NCBI RefSeq assembly: GCF_019352895.1 | Contig: NZ_JAAAFX010000005.1 | Span: 67,654-131,653 of the forward strand | Direction: 5' to 3' | Length of the DNA: 64,000 bases | Origin: Variovorax boronicumulans | Lineage (GTDB): Bacteria > Pseudomonadota > Gammaproteobacteria > Burkholderiales > Burkholderiaceae_C | Shown here: piece by piece, positions 27,115 to 38,729 of the stretch | How the letters are laid out: each line of letters opens with the position of its first letter | How positions within the stretch are numbered: the first letter of the stretch is position 1 | Translations under genes and position numbers: made by a program | The notes under the pieces: model-generated | The model's database searches: none | What the model saw: only the letters and a program-made list of their open reading frames with translations | Told to the model about the DNA's origin: nothing

Positions 27115-27181
27115 AAGCCCGGCCCGGCGCCCGGCGGCGGCGCTACATTGCGGCTACTCCCCGCCCTTTCCCACTGCCGCC

Positions 27182-27922
<741 letters not shown>

Positions 27923-28056
27923 GGCGCGTCGGGCGTTCGCAGCGGTCATACTGACGCCGTTCGAACGCGGCCCGCGGGCTGGACCGGCGACCCTGCGATG
28001 GCTTGGGCAGGCTGCCGGAAACATCATCATCAGCCGATCCCACCCAGCGAGGACGC

Positions 28057-29310
28057 ATGAAATTCATTCATGCCGCAGACATCCATCTCGACAGCCCCCT
28101 GCATGGCCTGAGCGCGTACCCCGACGCGCCGGCCGCGCAGCTGCGCAACGCCTCGCGCGAGGCGTTCTCGCAGCTGGTCGAGCGGGCCATCGACGAAGGC
28201 GTGGCCTTCCTGGTGATCGCGGGCGACCTCTACGACGGCGACTGGCGCGACCACAACACGGGCATTTTCTTCAGCAAGGAGATGGGCCGGCTGCAGCGCG
28301 CGGGCATCCCGGTGTTCCTGCTGTTCGGCAACCACGATGCCGAAAGCGAGATGACCCGGAAGCTCACGCTGCCCGACAACGTGAAGACCTTCTCGGCGCG
28401 CAAGCCCGAGGTGCACCGGCTCGACGGCCTGAAGGTCGCGCTGCACGGCCAAAGCTTCCGCGACAAGGCCGTCACCGACAACCTCGCGCTGGGCTACCCC
28501 GCGCCCGTGCCCGGCTACTACAACATCGGCGTGCTGCACACCGCGCTCGAAGGCAGTGCCGCGCATGCCAACTATGCGCCCTGCTCGCGCGCCGAGCTGC
28601 ATGCGCGCGGCTACGACTACTGGGCGCTGGGCCATGTGCACGAGTTCCAGCACTGGGCCGAGGCCTCGCACATCGTGTTCCCGGGCAACCTGCAGGGCCG
28701 CCAGATCCGCGAGACCGGCCGGCGCGGCGCGGTGCTGGTCACGGTGGAAGACGGGCAGACCGCGGTCGAGCGGCTGTACCTCGACGTGCTGCGCTGGGAG
28801 AGCGTGGAGGTCGATGCGTCGGCGTGCGTGTCGATGGGCGACGTGGCGCGCCTGGTGGGGCAGCAGCTCCATGCGCTGTTGGCGGTCGATGCCCAGGTGC
28901 CGCGCGCGGTGCGCGTCACGCTGCGCGGCCGCACGCCCGCGCATGGCGCGCTGTTCGGCAAGGCGCATGAACTGCGCGCCGAGGTGCTGGGGCAGATCGC
29001 CGCCATCGGCAACGAGCGGCTCTGGCTCGAGAAGGTCAAGCTCGCGACCGAGCCTGTGGCCGAGCGCGCCGACATCGGCGCGCGCAGGGACGCGATCGCC
29101 GACCTGCAGGAGATCCTCGATGAGGCGAGCAGCGACCCCGAGTTCCTGCAGAAGCTGCGCACCGAGCTGCAGCCCTTCTTCGCCAAGGTGCCGGCCGACG
29201 TGAAGGAAGAGGTGCCGCTGCTCGCCATGGCGCGCGAGGGCGACTTCGGCCGGCTGCTGCAGCAGGTCTCGCCCGCGCTGCTGGCCAGCCTGATGGACGG
29301 GGAGAAATAA
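28057..29310 (+). CDS. SbcD/YhaO-type DNA exonuclease
   Basis: This is a metallophosphoesterase nuclease of the Mre11/SbcD family. The 417-aa product has ADIHLDSP (D8, H10), AGDLYDGD, FGNHDAES, LHTALEG and GHVHEFQ as phosphodiesterase motifs, and a C-terminal helical region that should contact the ATPase partner. The ATG at 28057 has a GCGAGGA site 4 nt upstream. Upstream in-frame starts lack family similarity. Only 3 bp separate it from the YhaN-like ATPase, so the two should form one complex, as in B. subtilis YhaO-YhaN. Confidence 0.88.
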   Translation: MKFIHAADIHLDSPLHGLSAYPDAPAAQLRNASREAFSQLVERAIDEGVAFLVIAGDLYDGDWRDHNTGIFFSKEMGRLQRAGIPVFLLFGNHDAESEMTRKLTLPDNVKTFSARKPEVHRLDGLKVALHGQSFRDKAVTDNLALGYPAPVPGYYNIGVLHTALEGSAAHANYAPCSRAELHARGYDYWALGHVHEFQHWAEASHIVFPGNLQGRQIRETGRRGAVLVTVEDGQTAVERLYLDVLRWESVEVDASACVSMGDVARLVGQQLHALLAVDAQVPRAVRVTLRGRTPAHGALFGKAHELRAEVLGQIAAIGNERLWLEKVKLATEPVAERADIGARRDAIADLQEILDEASSDPEFLQKLRTELQPFFAKVPADVKEEVPLLAMAREGDFGRLLQQVSPALLASLMDGEK

Positions 29311-29313
29311 GGC

Positions 29314-32300
29314 ATGCGCATCCGGCAACTGCAACTGCTCAAGTACGGCAAGTTCGACGGCACCAGCCTCGACTTTCCTTCGAACACCGTGGCCGACTTC
29401 CATGTGGTGGTCGGTCCCAACGAGGCCGGAAAGTCGACCGTGCGCAACGCGATCACCGAGCTGCTGTTCGGCATGCCGATGCGCACCCGGCTGGACTTCC
29501 GCCATGCGCTGGCCGAGATGCGGCTGGGCGGCGTGCTGCAGGGCGGGCCCGGCGAGCTCGCCTTCCATCGCGCACGCGGCCGCACGCCGCTGCGCACGCC
29601 GGCCGACGCCGTGATGCCCGACGCACAGCTCGCGCCCTTCCTCGGCACCGCCGACAAGGACTTCTTCGAGCAGATGTTCTGCATGGACCACGACCGGCTG
29701 GTCGAAGGCGGCCGCAGCATCCTCGACAGTTCGAAGGACGTGGGCCGCGTGCTGTTCCAGTCGGCCGCCGGCATCGCCAGCCTCGGGCCGGTGCGCGAGG
29801 CGCTGGAGAAGCAGGCCGGCAACCTCTGGGCGCCACGCAAGAACAGCAGCGACTACGCGCAGGCCGCACAGCGCTTCGACGAGGCGCAGGCGGAACTCAG
29901 GAACGCGCAGGTCAAGACCAAGGTCTGGACCGAGGCCAAGGCCGCGCTCGACACGGTGCTGGCCGGCATCGCCACCGAGGAGGAACGGCGCCTGGCGCTC
30001 GAGGTGCAGCGTTCGCGCCTCGAGCGCGTGCGCCGGCTCGGGCCCAGGCTGCTCGAGATCCGCGGCTTCGAAGCCGCCTGGGCCGAGCCTGGCGAGGTGA
30101 TCGATTTCCCCGCGACTGCGCTGGCCGAGCTGCGCACGGGCGCCGAGGCGCTGTCGCGCGCCGAGGCCACCTGCCAGGCGCGCGCCAAGGACGTCGAGGC
30201 GCGCCGCGGCGAGCACGGCGAGGTGTCGTACGACGCGGCCGTGCTCGCATTGAGCGCCGACATCGAGGCGCTCGAGCGGATGCGCAGCCTGTGCGCCAAC
30301 CATCCGCGCGACCTGCCGCTGCGCGAGGCCGAGGTCGAGCGCCTGCTCGAGGAGGCCCGCGACGCCGCCGTGCAACTGGGCTGGCCCGCGGGCGAGGCCG
30401 AGATCCGCGCGGGCCGGCCCAGCGCGCTGGCGCTGCAGGCCGTGGTCAACCTGCTGCGCGACCGCGGCGGCCTGCACCAGGCGATGCGCGGCGCGCAGGA
30501 GGCCGTGCGCCAGAAGACGGCGGATCTCGAAGGCCATCGACAGGACCTGCAGGCGCTGCCTGCATCGGATGTCTCGCCGGCCTTGCGGCAGGCGCTGGCC
30601 GATGCGCTGGCGCTGGGCCACAGCGCCGCGCGCCAGCGCAGCCTGGCCGCGGCCGCCGAGACCGCGCAGGACCGGCTCTCGCAGGCGCTGGCGGCCCTGG
30701 GTCCCTGGCAGGCGCCGGTCGACGCGCTGCGCGCGCTGGCCTTGCCGTCGCCCGCGCGCATCGGCGTGCTGCAGCGCCAGCGGCACGATGCCGCGACGGC
30801 CCTGGCCCATGCGCGCGGCAAGCGCGACGACCTGCAGGCCGTCGCCGACCGCCTCGCGCTGGCGCTGCAGCAGTTCGAGCAGGCCCATGCCGTGGTCACG
30901 GCCGAGCAGGTGCGCGCGGCACGGGACGGCCGCGATGCGGCCTGGCTCGCGGTCAAGGACGGCGAGATCGGCCTGGCCGAGGGCGCGCCGAGGCTCGACG
31001 CCGCGATCCGCCGCGCCGACGAACTGGTCGATGCCCAGCTCGGCACGGCCACCGAGGCCGCGACCCTGCAGGGCACGCGGCAGAACCTGGCGCTGGCCCA
31101 GGCCGACGTGGCGCGCCAGGACACGGTGCTGGCCGAACGCGCGGCCGAACTGGCGGCGCTCGACGCCGACTGGGCCGCGCTGGCCCGCGGCGTGGGCTGG
31201 GCCGGCATGCCGCTCGACGACGCGGCCCAGGGCCTGGCGCAGCGCGACGAGGCGCTGGCGGCCCACGACGAAGCGGCGCAGCGGCAGCGCGAGTTCGACG
31301 AAGAGGCCCGCGCCGGCCGCGAGGCGCAGGCGACGCTGGTCGCCGCGCTGCAGGAAGCGGGCGTGGAAGTGCCGGCCGGCATCGCCTTGTCGGCGCTGTG
31401 CACGCAAGCCAGCCTGCAGGTGCGCCAGGCCGACAGCACCCAGGCCAGCCGCGACGCCCTGGTGCAGCAATGCGCGCAGGCACAACGTGCGCTCGAAGGC
31501 CTGCAGTCCGGCGCCGATGCGGCGACCGCGCTGTACGGCCAATGGGCGGCGCAATGGGCCGCGGCGCTGCGCAGCGCCCGGCTCGATGCCGCTTCCGCCA
31601 CCTTCGCCGAGGCCGAGGGCGCGGTCGTGCTGGCCCAGCGGGTCACCGAACGGCTCGAGCGCGCCGACCAGATCCGGCGCGAACGCATCGACACCATGCG
31701 CGCCGACCTGGACCGGCTCGAGGTCGAGGCGCGGCGTCTCGGTGCCGCTGTCGAGCCACAGTGGCTGGCGCTGGCCGACTGGCCCGAGGTGGCGCGGCGG
31801 CTGGCGCAACGGCTGCGCGACACCACCACCGCCCATCAGCAGGCCGCGCTGGCCGAGCAGGCCCTGCGCAAGGCCGAGTCGGCCCGCAGCGAGGCCGAAC
31901 TGGCGCTGGCCACGGTGCAGGCGCAGCTCCGGCCGCTGCTGGCGCTGGCCGGCGTCGCGTCGGTGGCCGAGGCGATCCCGCTGGTCGAGCGCTCCGACAG
32001 TCGCCGCGCATTGCGCCAGACGCTCGACGACGCGCGCGAAGCCCTGATCCGCGATGGCGACGGCCTGACGCGCGAGGCCATCGAGGCCGAGATCGCGGCG
32101 CTCGATCCGACCCAGGTGGCCGGGCTCGGCGAGCAGGCGAAAAGCGAACTGGCGGCATTGGCCGAGCGCCTCGCCGCGCTGGTGCGCCAGCGCGTGACCG
32201 CCGAGCAGGCGCTGGCCGCCATCGCAGGGCAGGCCAACGCGGCGATCGCCGAGGCCAAGCGGCAGGAGGCGCTGGCCGCGATGGGCGACGCGGCCGAGCA

Positions 32301-32787
32301 ATACCTCGAGGTCGCGACCGCGGGCAAGCTGCTCAAGTGGGCCATCGACCGCTACCGCGACCGGCAGCAGGGGCCGATGCTGCAGCGCGCGAGCGCGGTG
32401 TTCGCCGAACTCACGCTGGGCGATTTCGTCAAGCTGGGCGTCGACTACGAGAAGGACACGCCGGCGCTCTACGCCAAGCGCCGCGGCGGGCCGGTGGTCG
32501 AGGTCGCGGGCCTGAGCGAAGGCACGCGCGACCAGCTCTACCTGGCGCTGCGCATCGCGGCGCTCGAGCTGCACCTGGTCGGCGCGCCGCCGTTGCCCTT
32601 CGTGGCCGACGACCTCTTCGTCAACTTCGACGATGCGCGCGCCGAGGCCGGCCTGCGCGTGCTGCGTGCGCTGTCGGCGCACACGCAGGTGATCTTCCTC
32701 ACCCACCATGCGCACCTGCTGCCGCTGGTGCGCGAGGTGTTCTCCGAAGGCGTGAACGTGGTCGCGCTGGTGCGCGACGCGGCCTGA
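29314..32787 (+). CDS. YhaN/SbcC-type SMC-like ATPase
   Basis: The 1157-aa ATPase partners the upstream nuclease. Walker A GPNEAGKST is at 34-42. Long Ala/Glu/Arg-rich coiled coils fill about 180-1000. The C-terminal half of the ABC head has LSEGTRDQLYLALRIA (signature-like) and FVADDLFVNFDD (Walker B-like), followed by FLTHH. The dimeric head-plus-coil layout fits end processing of double-strand breaks or hairpins. The family differs from true SbcC in lacking an obvious zinc-hook CxxC, and I see none here. The codon pattern is extremely GC-rich, which produces long antisense frames. Confidence 0.88.
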   Translation: MRIRQLQLLKYGKFDGTSLDFPSNTVADFHVVVGPNEAGKSTVRNAITELLFGMPMRTRLDFRHALAEMRLGGVLQGGPGELAFHRARGRTPLRTPADAVMPDAQLAPFLGTADKDFFEQMFCMDHDRLVEGGRSILDSSKDVGRVLFQSAAGIASLGPVREALEKQAGNLWAPRKNSSDYAQAAQRFDEAQAELRNAQVKTKVWTEAKAALDTVLAGIATEEERRLALEVQRSRLERVRRLGPRLLEIRGFEAAWAEPGEVIDFPATALAELRTGAEALSRAEATCQARAKDVEARRGEHGEVSYDAAVLALSADIEALERMRSLCANHPRDLPLREAEVERLLEEARDAAVQLGWPAGEAEIRAGRPSALALQAVVNLLRDRGGLHQAMRGAQEAVRQKTADLEGHRQDLQALPASDVSPALRQALADALALGHSAARQRSLAAAAETAQDRLSQALAALGPWQAPVDALRALALPSPARIGVLQRQRHDAATALAHARGKRDDLQAVADRLALALQQFEQAHAVVTAEQVRAARDGRDAAWLAVKDGEIGLAEGAPRLDAAIRRADELVDAQLGTATEAATLQGTRQNLALAQADVARQDTVLAERAAELAALDADWAALARGVGWAGMPLDDAAQGLAQRDEALAAHDEAAQRQREFDEEARAGREAQATLVAALQEAGVEVPAGIALSALCTQASLQVRQADSTQASRDALVQQCAQAQRALEGLQSGADAATALYGQWAAQWAAALRSARLDAASATFAEAEGAVVLAQRVTERLERADQIRRERIDTMRADLDRLEVEARRLGAAVEPQWLALADWPEVARRLAQRLRDTTTAHQQAALAEQALRKAESARSEAELALATVQAQLRPLLALAGVASVAEAIPLVERSDSRRALRQTLDDAREALIRDGDGLTREAIEAEIAALDPTQVAGLGEQAKSELAALAERLAALVRQRVTAEQALAAIAGQANAAIAEAKRQEALAAMGDAAEQYLEVATAGKLLKWAIDRYRDRQQGPMLQRASAVFAELTLGDFVKLGVDYEKDTPALYAKRRGGPVVEVAGLSEGTRDQLYLALRIAALELHLVGAPPLPFVADDLFVNFDDARAEAGLRVLRALSAHTQVIFLTHHAHLLPLVREVFSEGVNVVALVRDAA

Positions 32788-32791
32788 GCGT

Positions 32792-34733
<1,942 letters not shown>

Positions 34734-34765
34734 GCGGCAACCTCGCAACTTCCAAGGGCCTTGTC

Positions 34766-36211
34766 ATGCGCGTCTTCAGCGCGACCCTCGCGGTCGAAAC
34801 CAACACCTTTGCGCCGATGCCGACGGCGCTGTCCTCGTTCAAGGACTTCGGCCACTACCCGGCCGGCCAGCACCCGGACCGGATGAGCCTCTATGCGGGC
34901 CCGCTGTGGGCCGCGCGCCTGCGCGGCGCCGAGCGCGGCTGGCGCCTGCAGGAAGGCGTGGTGGCGGGCGCGCAACCCGGCGGCATCACCACGCGCCATG
35001 CCTACGAGACCTTGCGCGAGGAGCTGCTCGCCGACCTGCGCGAGGCGATGCCGGTCGACATGGTGCTGCTGGGCCTGCACGGCGCGATGGTGGCCGATGG
35101 CTACGACGATTGCGAGGGCGACCTGCTGGCGCGCGTGCGCGCGATCACCGGGCCGGACCGGGTGATCGGTGTGGAAATCGATCCGCATTGCCACCTGACA
35201 GAGGCCATGACCGCCCACGCCGACCTGATCGTCGCGTTCAAGGAGTACCCGCACACCGACATCCTCGAACGCGGCCTCGAACTGGTCGACCTCTGCGCCG
35301 CGATGGTCGAGGGCCAGGTCGACCCCGTGGCCGCGGTGGTCGACTGCGGGATGATCGTCACGGTCCACACCTCGCGCGAGCCGGCGCGCGGCTTCGTCGA
35401 CCGCATCCAGGCGCTCGAAGGCAAGGACGGCGTGCTGTCGATCTCGATCGCGCACGGCTTTTCCTGGGGCGACGTGCCCGACATGGGCACCAAGCTGCTG
35501 GTCTACACCGACGGTGATGCGGCCCGGGCCCAGGCGCTGGCCCGCCAGCTGGCCGACGAGTTCATCGCGATGCGCGACGGCCTCACCGTGCCCTATCCGG
35601 ACATCGACACCGCGCTCGACCAGGCGCTGGCCTTCGACGGCAGGCCGGTGGTGATCTCCGACGGCGCCGACAACCCCGGTGGCGGTGCGGCCGGCGATGC
35701 GACCTTCATGCTGCGCCGGATGAGCGAGCGCGGCATCGGCGATGCGGCGCTGGGCCCGATGTGGGACCCGATCGCGGTGCGCATCGCCTTCGATGCAGGC
35801 GTGGGGGCGCGGCTGCCGATGCGCATCGGCGGCAAGATCAGTCCGTTGTCGGGTGATCCGCTCGACCTGGTCTGCATCGTCAAGGCGCTGCAGCAGGACC
35901 TGGTGATGAGCGGGCTGTCGGGCACGCCGGTGGCGATGGGCGACTGCGCATTGGTCGAGGCGAACGGCATCGAGATCGTGCTGGTCACGCGGCGCAACCA
36001 GGCCATGGGCACCGACCTGTTCACGCAGCTGGGCTGCGAGCTGGCGGCGAAGAAGATCGTGGTGGTGAAGTCCTCGCAGCACTTCTACGCCTCCTTCTCC
36101 CAGGTGGCGAAGCAGGTGATCTATGCGGGCGCGCCGGGCAGCGTGACGCTGGACCTCCGGACCTTGCCCTACCAGAAAGTACAGCGGCCGAAGTGGCCGC
36201 TGGATGTGTAG
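34766..36211 (+). CDS. M81 family metallopeptidase (MlrC-like), stand-alone
   Basis: The 481-aa product is homologous to microcystinase C (MlrC), a zinc enzyme of linear peptide or amide cleavage. It has an N-terminal ETNTF (11-15), LHGAMVADGYDDCEGDL (104-120), the DPHCH motif (139-143, likely metal ligands), HGFSWGDVPDMG, and a C-terminal RRNQAMGTDLF and VKSSQHFYASF. It is co-transcribed with dauA (32-bp gap), which suggests release of D-amino acids followed by their oxidation. The second M81 domain at 39908-42292 is similar. It is convergent with tonB across a hairpin. Confidence 0.88.
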   Translation: MRVFSATLAVETNTFAPMPTALSSFKDFGHYPAGQHPDRMSLYAGPLWAARLRGAERGWRLQEGVVAGAQPGGITTRHAYETLREELLADLREAMPVDMVLLGLHGAMVADGYDDCEGDLLARVRAITGPDRVIGVEIDPHCHLTEAMTAHADLIVAFKEYPHTDILERGLELVDLCAAMVEGQVDPVAAVVDCGMIVTVHTSREPARGFVDRIQALEGKDGVLSISIAHGFSWGDVPDMGTKLLVYTDGDAARAQALARQLADEFIAMRDGLTVPYPDIDTALDQALAFDGRPVVISDGADNPGGGAAGDATFMLRRMSERGIGDAALGPMWDPIAVRIAFDAGVGARLPMRIGGKISPLSGDPLDLVCIVKALQQDLVMSGLSGTPVAMGDCALVEANGIEIVLVTRRNQAMGTDLFTQLGCELAAKKIVVVKSSQHFYASFSQVAKQVIYAGAPGSVTLDLRTLPYQKVQRPKWPLDV

Positions 36212-36222
36212 GAGCTTTTCGC

Positions 36223-36249
36223 CGAGCGCCCCGGATGTCGGGGCGCTCG
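36223..36249. terminator. Bidirectional hairpin between M81 gene and tonB
   Basis: CGAGCGCCCCG pairs with CGGGGCGCTCG over 11 bp with a 5-nt loop, midway between convergent stops. There is no T-run on either side, so it is a hairpin-type or weak terminator. Confidence 0.6.
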
Positions 36250-36256
36250 CGTGGGC

Positions 36257-36913
36257 TCACTCGAACTTGAAGATGAACTCCTGGGTGGCCAGGAGTTCGG
36301 CGTCGCCCGTGGTCTGGCACTCGTACTTCATCATGGCCGCGCGTACCGCGCTGTGATAGACCCGCGGCCCCGAGAGCACGCGCACTTCCGTCACATGGCC
36401 GCCCTTGATGCGTGCCTCGGCCGTGACCACGCCGTTGACGCCTTCGTCCAGCGCCTTGCGCGGCATCTGCGGTGCCACCTGCTTGGGGCAGGCCACGGCG
36501 ATGTCGGTGGTGGTGGCCTTCGGCGGCGCGGGCGGTGCCGGTGGCGTGGGTGGCGCAGCCGGCGGCGGGGGCACCGGCTGCGTGCTCTGCACCGCGGTGA
36601 TCGCCGGCGCCGCGCTCACGGGCGGCGTCACGGCCGGTGGCGGCACGTAGGCCGGCCGCGGTGGCGGCGGGACCTTGGCCACTTCCTGGCGCACGATCTT
36701 CTTCGGAGGAGGCGGCGGTGGCGGAGGAGGCGGCGGTGGCAGCTTGACCTCGGTGATGATGGTCGCTTCCATCGGCTTCTTGATCAGCTCGAGCGCATGC
36801 CCGCCCAGGCCCGAGACCAGGCCGTAGCCGATCAGGCCATGGGCCAGCACCATCACGGCGATGCTCACCGGGCCGAAGCGCGACTTGGGGTTGAAGTCTT
36901 GGGCGCGCGTCAT
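36257..36913 (-). CDS. tonB: TonB energy-transducing protein
   Basis: It couples the proton motive force via ExbBD to outer-membrane receptors. The 218-aa product has one N-terminal TM (about residues 17-38), a periplasm-spanning Pro-rich region with a run of 12 prolines and further PPPP/APP repeats (50-130), and a C-terminal TonB domain (about 135-218) ending FIFKFE. The start overlaps the upstream exbD by 4 bp. It is the last gene of the operon that begins with the TonB-dependent receptor, suggesting a dedicated energiser. Confidence 0.9.
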   Translation of the reverse strand: MTRAQDFNPKSRFGPVSIAVMVLAHGLIGYGLVSGLGGHALELIKKPMEATIITEVKLPPPPPPPPPPPPKKIVRQEVAKVPPPPRPAYVPPPAVTPPVSAAPAITAVQSTQPVPPPPAAPPTPPAPPAPPKATTTDIAVACPKQVAPQMPRKALDEGVNGVVTAEARIKGGHVTEVRVLSGPRVYHSAVRAAMMKYECQTTGDAELLATQEFIFKFE

Positions 36914-37344
36914 GGGATGAACTGCTCCGATCCGACGATGCCCAGCTTGGTCAGGCCGGTGCGCTGCGCCGCGGCCATCAGGCCGGCCACGATCTCGTAC
37001 CTGGCGCGCTTGTCGGGGCGCAGGTGCACCTCGGGCTGCACGGCCTGCGCGGCCACCACCTCGAAGCGGCGCTCGACATCGGCGCGGTCGGCCACGATCT
37101 CGCCGTTCCACAGCACGTTGCTGCGTTCGTCCACGTCGATGCGCAGCACCTCGGGCTTGATGTCGCTCGGCGGCGGATTGCCCGTGGGCATGTTCAGGTT
37201 CACGGCGTGCAGCTGGATCGGGATCGTGATGATCAGCATGATCAGGAGCACCAGCATCACGTCGATCAGCGGCGTGGTGTTGATGTCCATCATGGGCTCG
37301 TCGGAGGGCGCGCTGCGGCGGCGCCCCGGCTTGTCTTTTCGCAT
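36910..37344 (-). CDS. exbD: ExbD-family biopolymer transport protein (second copy)
   Basis: This is an inner-membrane component of the ExbB-ExbD proton channel. The 144-aa product has a cytoplasmic N-terminus rich in Arg, then one TM with the essential Asp in TTPLIDVMLVLLIM, and a periplasmic domain. It lies 12 bp after a second exbD and overlaps tonB. Two consecutive exbD genes occur in several proteobacterial TonB systems, and the paralogues may form a heteromeric channel. Confidence 0.9.
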   Translation of the reverse strand: MRKDKPGRRRSAPSDEPMMDINTTPLIDVMLVLLIMLIITIPIQLHAVNLNMPTGNPPPSDIKPEVLRIDVDERSNVLWNGEIVADRADVERRFEVVAAQAVQPEVHLRPDKRARYEIVAGLMAAAQRTGLTKLGIVGSEQFIP

Positions 37345-37356
37345 GGGCTTGCCTTG

Positions 37357-37785
37357 TCAGTTGCGCGCGGGCGGCTCGGTGATGAAGCCGACCTTGGCGA
37401 TGCCCGCGGCCTGGCAGGCATAGATGATCTTGCCCACCGGTTCGTAGTCGGACTGCCAGTCGCCGCGGATGTGCACCTCGGGCTGCGGGTTGAGCGCGGC
37501 CACCTTGGTCAGCTTGTCGGTGAGGCTCTTCGTGTCGCGCACCGGCGTGTCGTACCAGTAGATCCGGCCGGCCGCATCGACCGACAGGACGACGGTCTCC
37601 GGCTTGCTCTCGCGCACCTCGTTGCGTTCCTTGGGCACCTGCACCGGGACCGAGTAATTGACCACCGGGATGGTGATGAGGAAGATGATCAGCAGCACCA
37701 GCATCACGTCGACCAGCGGCGTGGTGTTGATGGCCGCGATGACCTGTTCCTCGTCGCCGCCGGCGGAGGGGATGTTCATTGCCAT
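37357..37785 (-). CDS. exbD: ExbD-family biopolymer transport protein (first copy)
   Basis: The 142-aa product has the ExbD TM with the proton-path Asp in NTTPLVDVMLVLLIIF and a periplasmic domain with PEVHIRGDWQSDYEPVGKI. It diverges substantially from the following copy outside the TM, so the duplication is old rather than recent. It is 34 bp downstream of exbB. Confidence 0.9.
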   Translation of the reverse strand: MAMNIPSAGGDEEQVIAAINTTPLVDVMLVLLIIFLITIPVVNYSVPVQVPKERNEVRESKPETVVLSVDAAGRIYWYDTPVRDTKSLTDKLTKVAALNPQPEVHIRGDWQSDYEPVGKIIYACQAAGIAKVGFITEPPARN

Positions 37786-37819
37786 GGCGCGCCTCGCATG
37801 TCGTGTTGCGACAAGGGGG

Positions 37820-38692
37820 TCAGGCCGGGGTGCTGCTGGCCAGGATCACCGAGTGCAGTTCACCGCTGAACTCGCGCACGTCGTCCATCACGGCGACGTT
37901 GCGGCGCAGCAGCCAGTTGTAGCCCAGCACCGCGGGCACGGCCACGGCCAGGCCGATGGCGGTCATGATCAGCGCTTCGCCCACGGGGCCTGCGACCTTG
38001 TCGATCGAGGCCTGGCCGGCCACGCCGATGGCGGTGAGCGCGTGGTAGATGCCCCAGACGGTGCCGAACAGGCCCACGAAGGGCGAGGTCGAGCCCACGG
38101 TCGCGAGCAGCGACATGCCGTTGCTCAGGCGGCGCTGCACACGCTCGGTGGCGCGGTGGATGCACAGGTCCACGAAGTCCGCGAAGTCGACCTTGCCGCG
38201 CAGGCCGTCATGCTTCTTGGTGGCGTGCACGCCCGCATCGGCGATGAAGCGGAAGGGGCTGGTGGGGGCGAGCTGCTCGGCGCCGCTCTTCACGCTGTTG
38301 GCGTTCCAGAAGGCATCGTCGACCTGCTTGGCCTGACGGCCCATGCGCGACTGCTCGAAGAGCTTCATCGCGATCACGTACCAGCTGCTCATGGACATGA
38401 TCACGAGGATCGCGAGCACGGCCTTGGTCACGGCATCGCTCTGGGCCCACAGGGCGCCGATGCCGTAGGGGTTGTCGGTCTTGACCGCTGCGGCGTGGGC
38501 CGCGACGGGTGCCGGTGCCGCAGCGGCAGCGGGTGCTGCAGCGGTTTCGGTCGTCGGTGCCGCGACGGGTGCGCTGGCTTCGGTCGAGGGTGCGGCGGCG
38601 TTCTGTGCATGGGCCGGCAGTGCGCCTGCCAGGCAGAGGGTCAGTGCCATCGCAGCGGCCGGCACGAAGCGGGCGAGAAGCGTTTTGATCAT
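37820..38692 (-). CDS. exbB: ExbB-family (MotA/TolQ/ExbB) proton channel
   Basis: The 290-aa product has an N-terminal cleavable signal and an Ala/Pro-rich stretch (about residues 22-75). Three TM segments of the ExbB type follow, at about 90-112, 205-235 and 245-270, including SPFVGLFGTVWGIYHAL and ALIMTAIGLAVAVPAVLGYNW. The signal-bearing N-terminus is typical of long ExbB proteins such as those of xanthomonads and comamonads. The ATG at 38692 was chosen for the signal peptide. It starts the exbB-exbD-exbD-tonB portion of the operon. Confidence 0.92.
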   Translation of the reverse strand: MIKTLLARFVPAAAMALTLCLAGALPAHAQNAAAPSTEASAPVAAPTTETAAAPAAAAAPAPVAAHAAAVKTDNPYGIGALWAQSDAVTKAVLAILVIMSMSSWYVIAMKLFEQSRMGRQAKQVDDAFWNANSVKSGAEQLAPTSPFRFIADAGVHATKKHDGLRGKVDFADFVDLCIHRATERVQRRLSNGMSLLATVGSTSPFVGLFGTVWGIYHALTAIGVAGQASIDKVAGPVGEALIMTAIGLAVAVPAVLGYNWLLRRNVAVMDDVREFSGELHSVILASSTPA

Positions 38693-38729
38693 GTGTGTCT
38701 CCAGGGAAAAGAATGAGAAGGAGCGTCGC

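Noticed and set aside
28030..32715. Very long (1561-codon) open frame on the minus strand opposite the SbcD and YhaN genes
   Set aside because: It is antisense to two genes with clear motifs, has no recognisable domain and low-complexity composition. Such frames are expected opposite GC-rich third-position codons.
36700..36750. GGCGGTGGC-type tandem repeat
   Set aside because: It is the codon repeat of the TonB polyproline segment.
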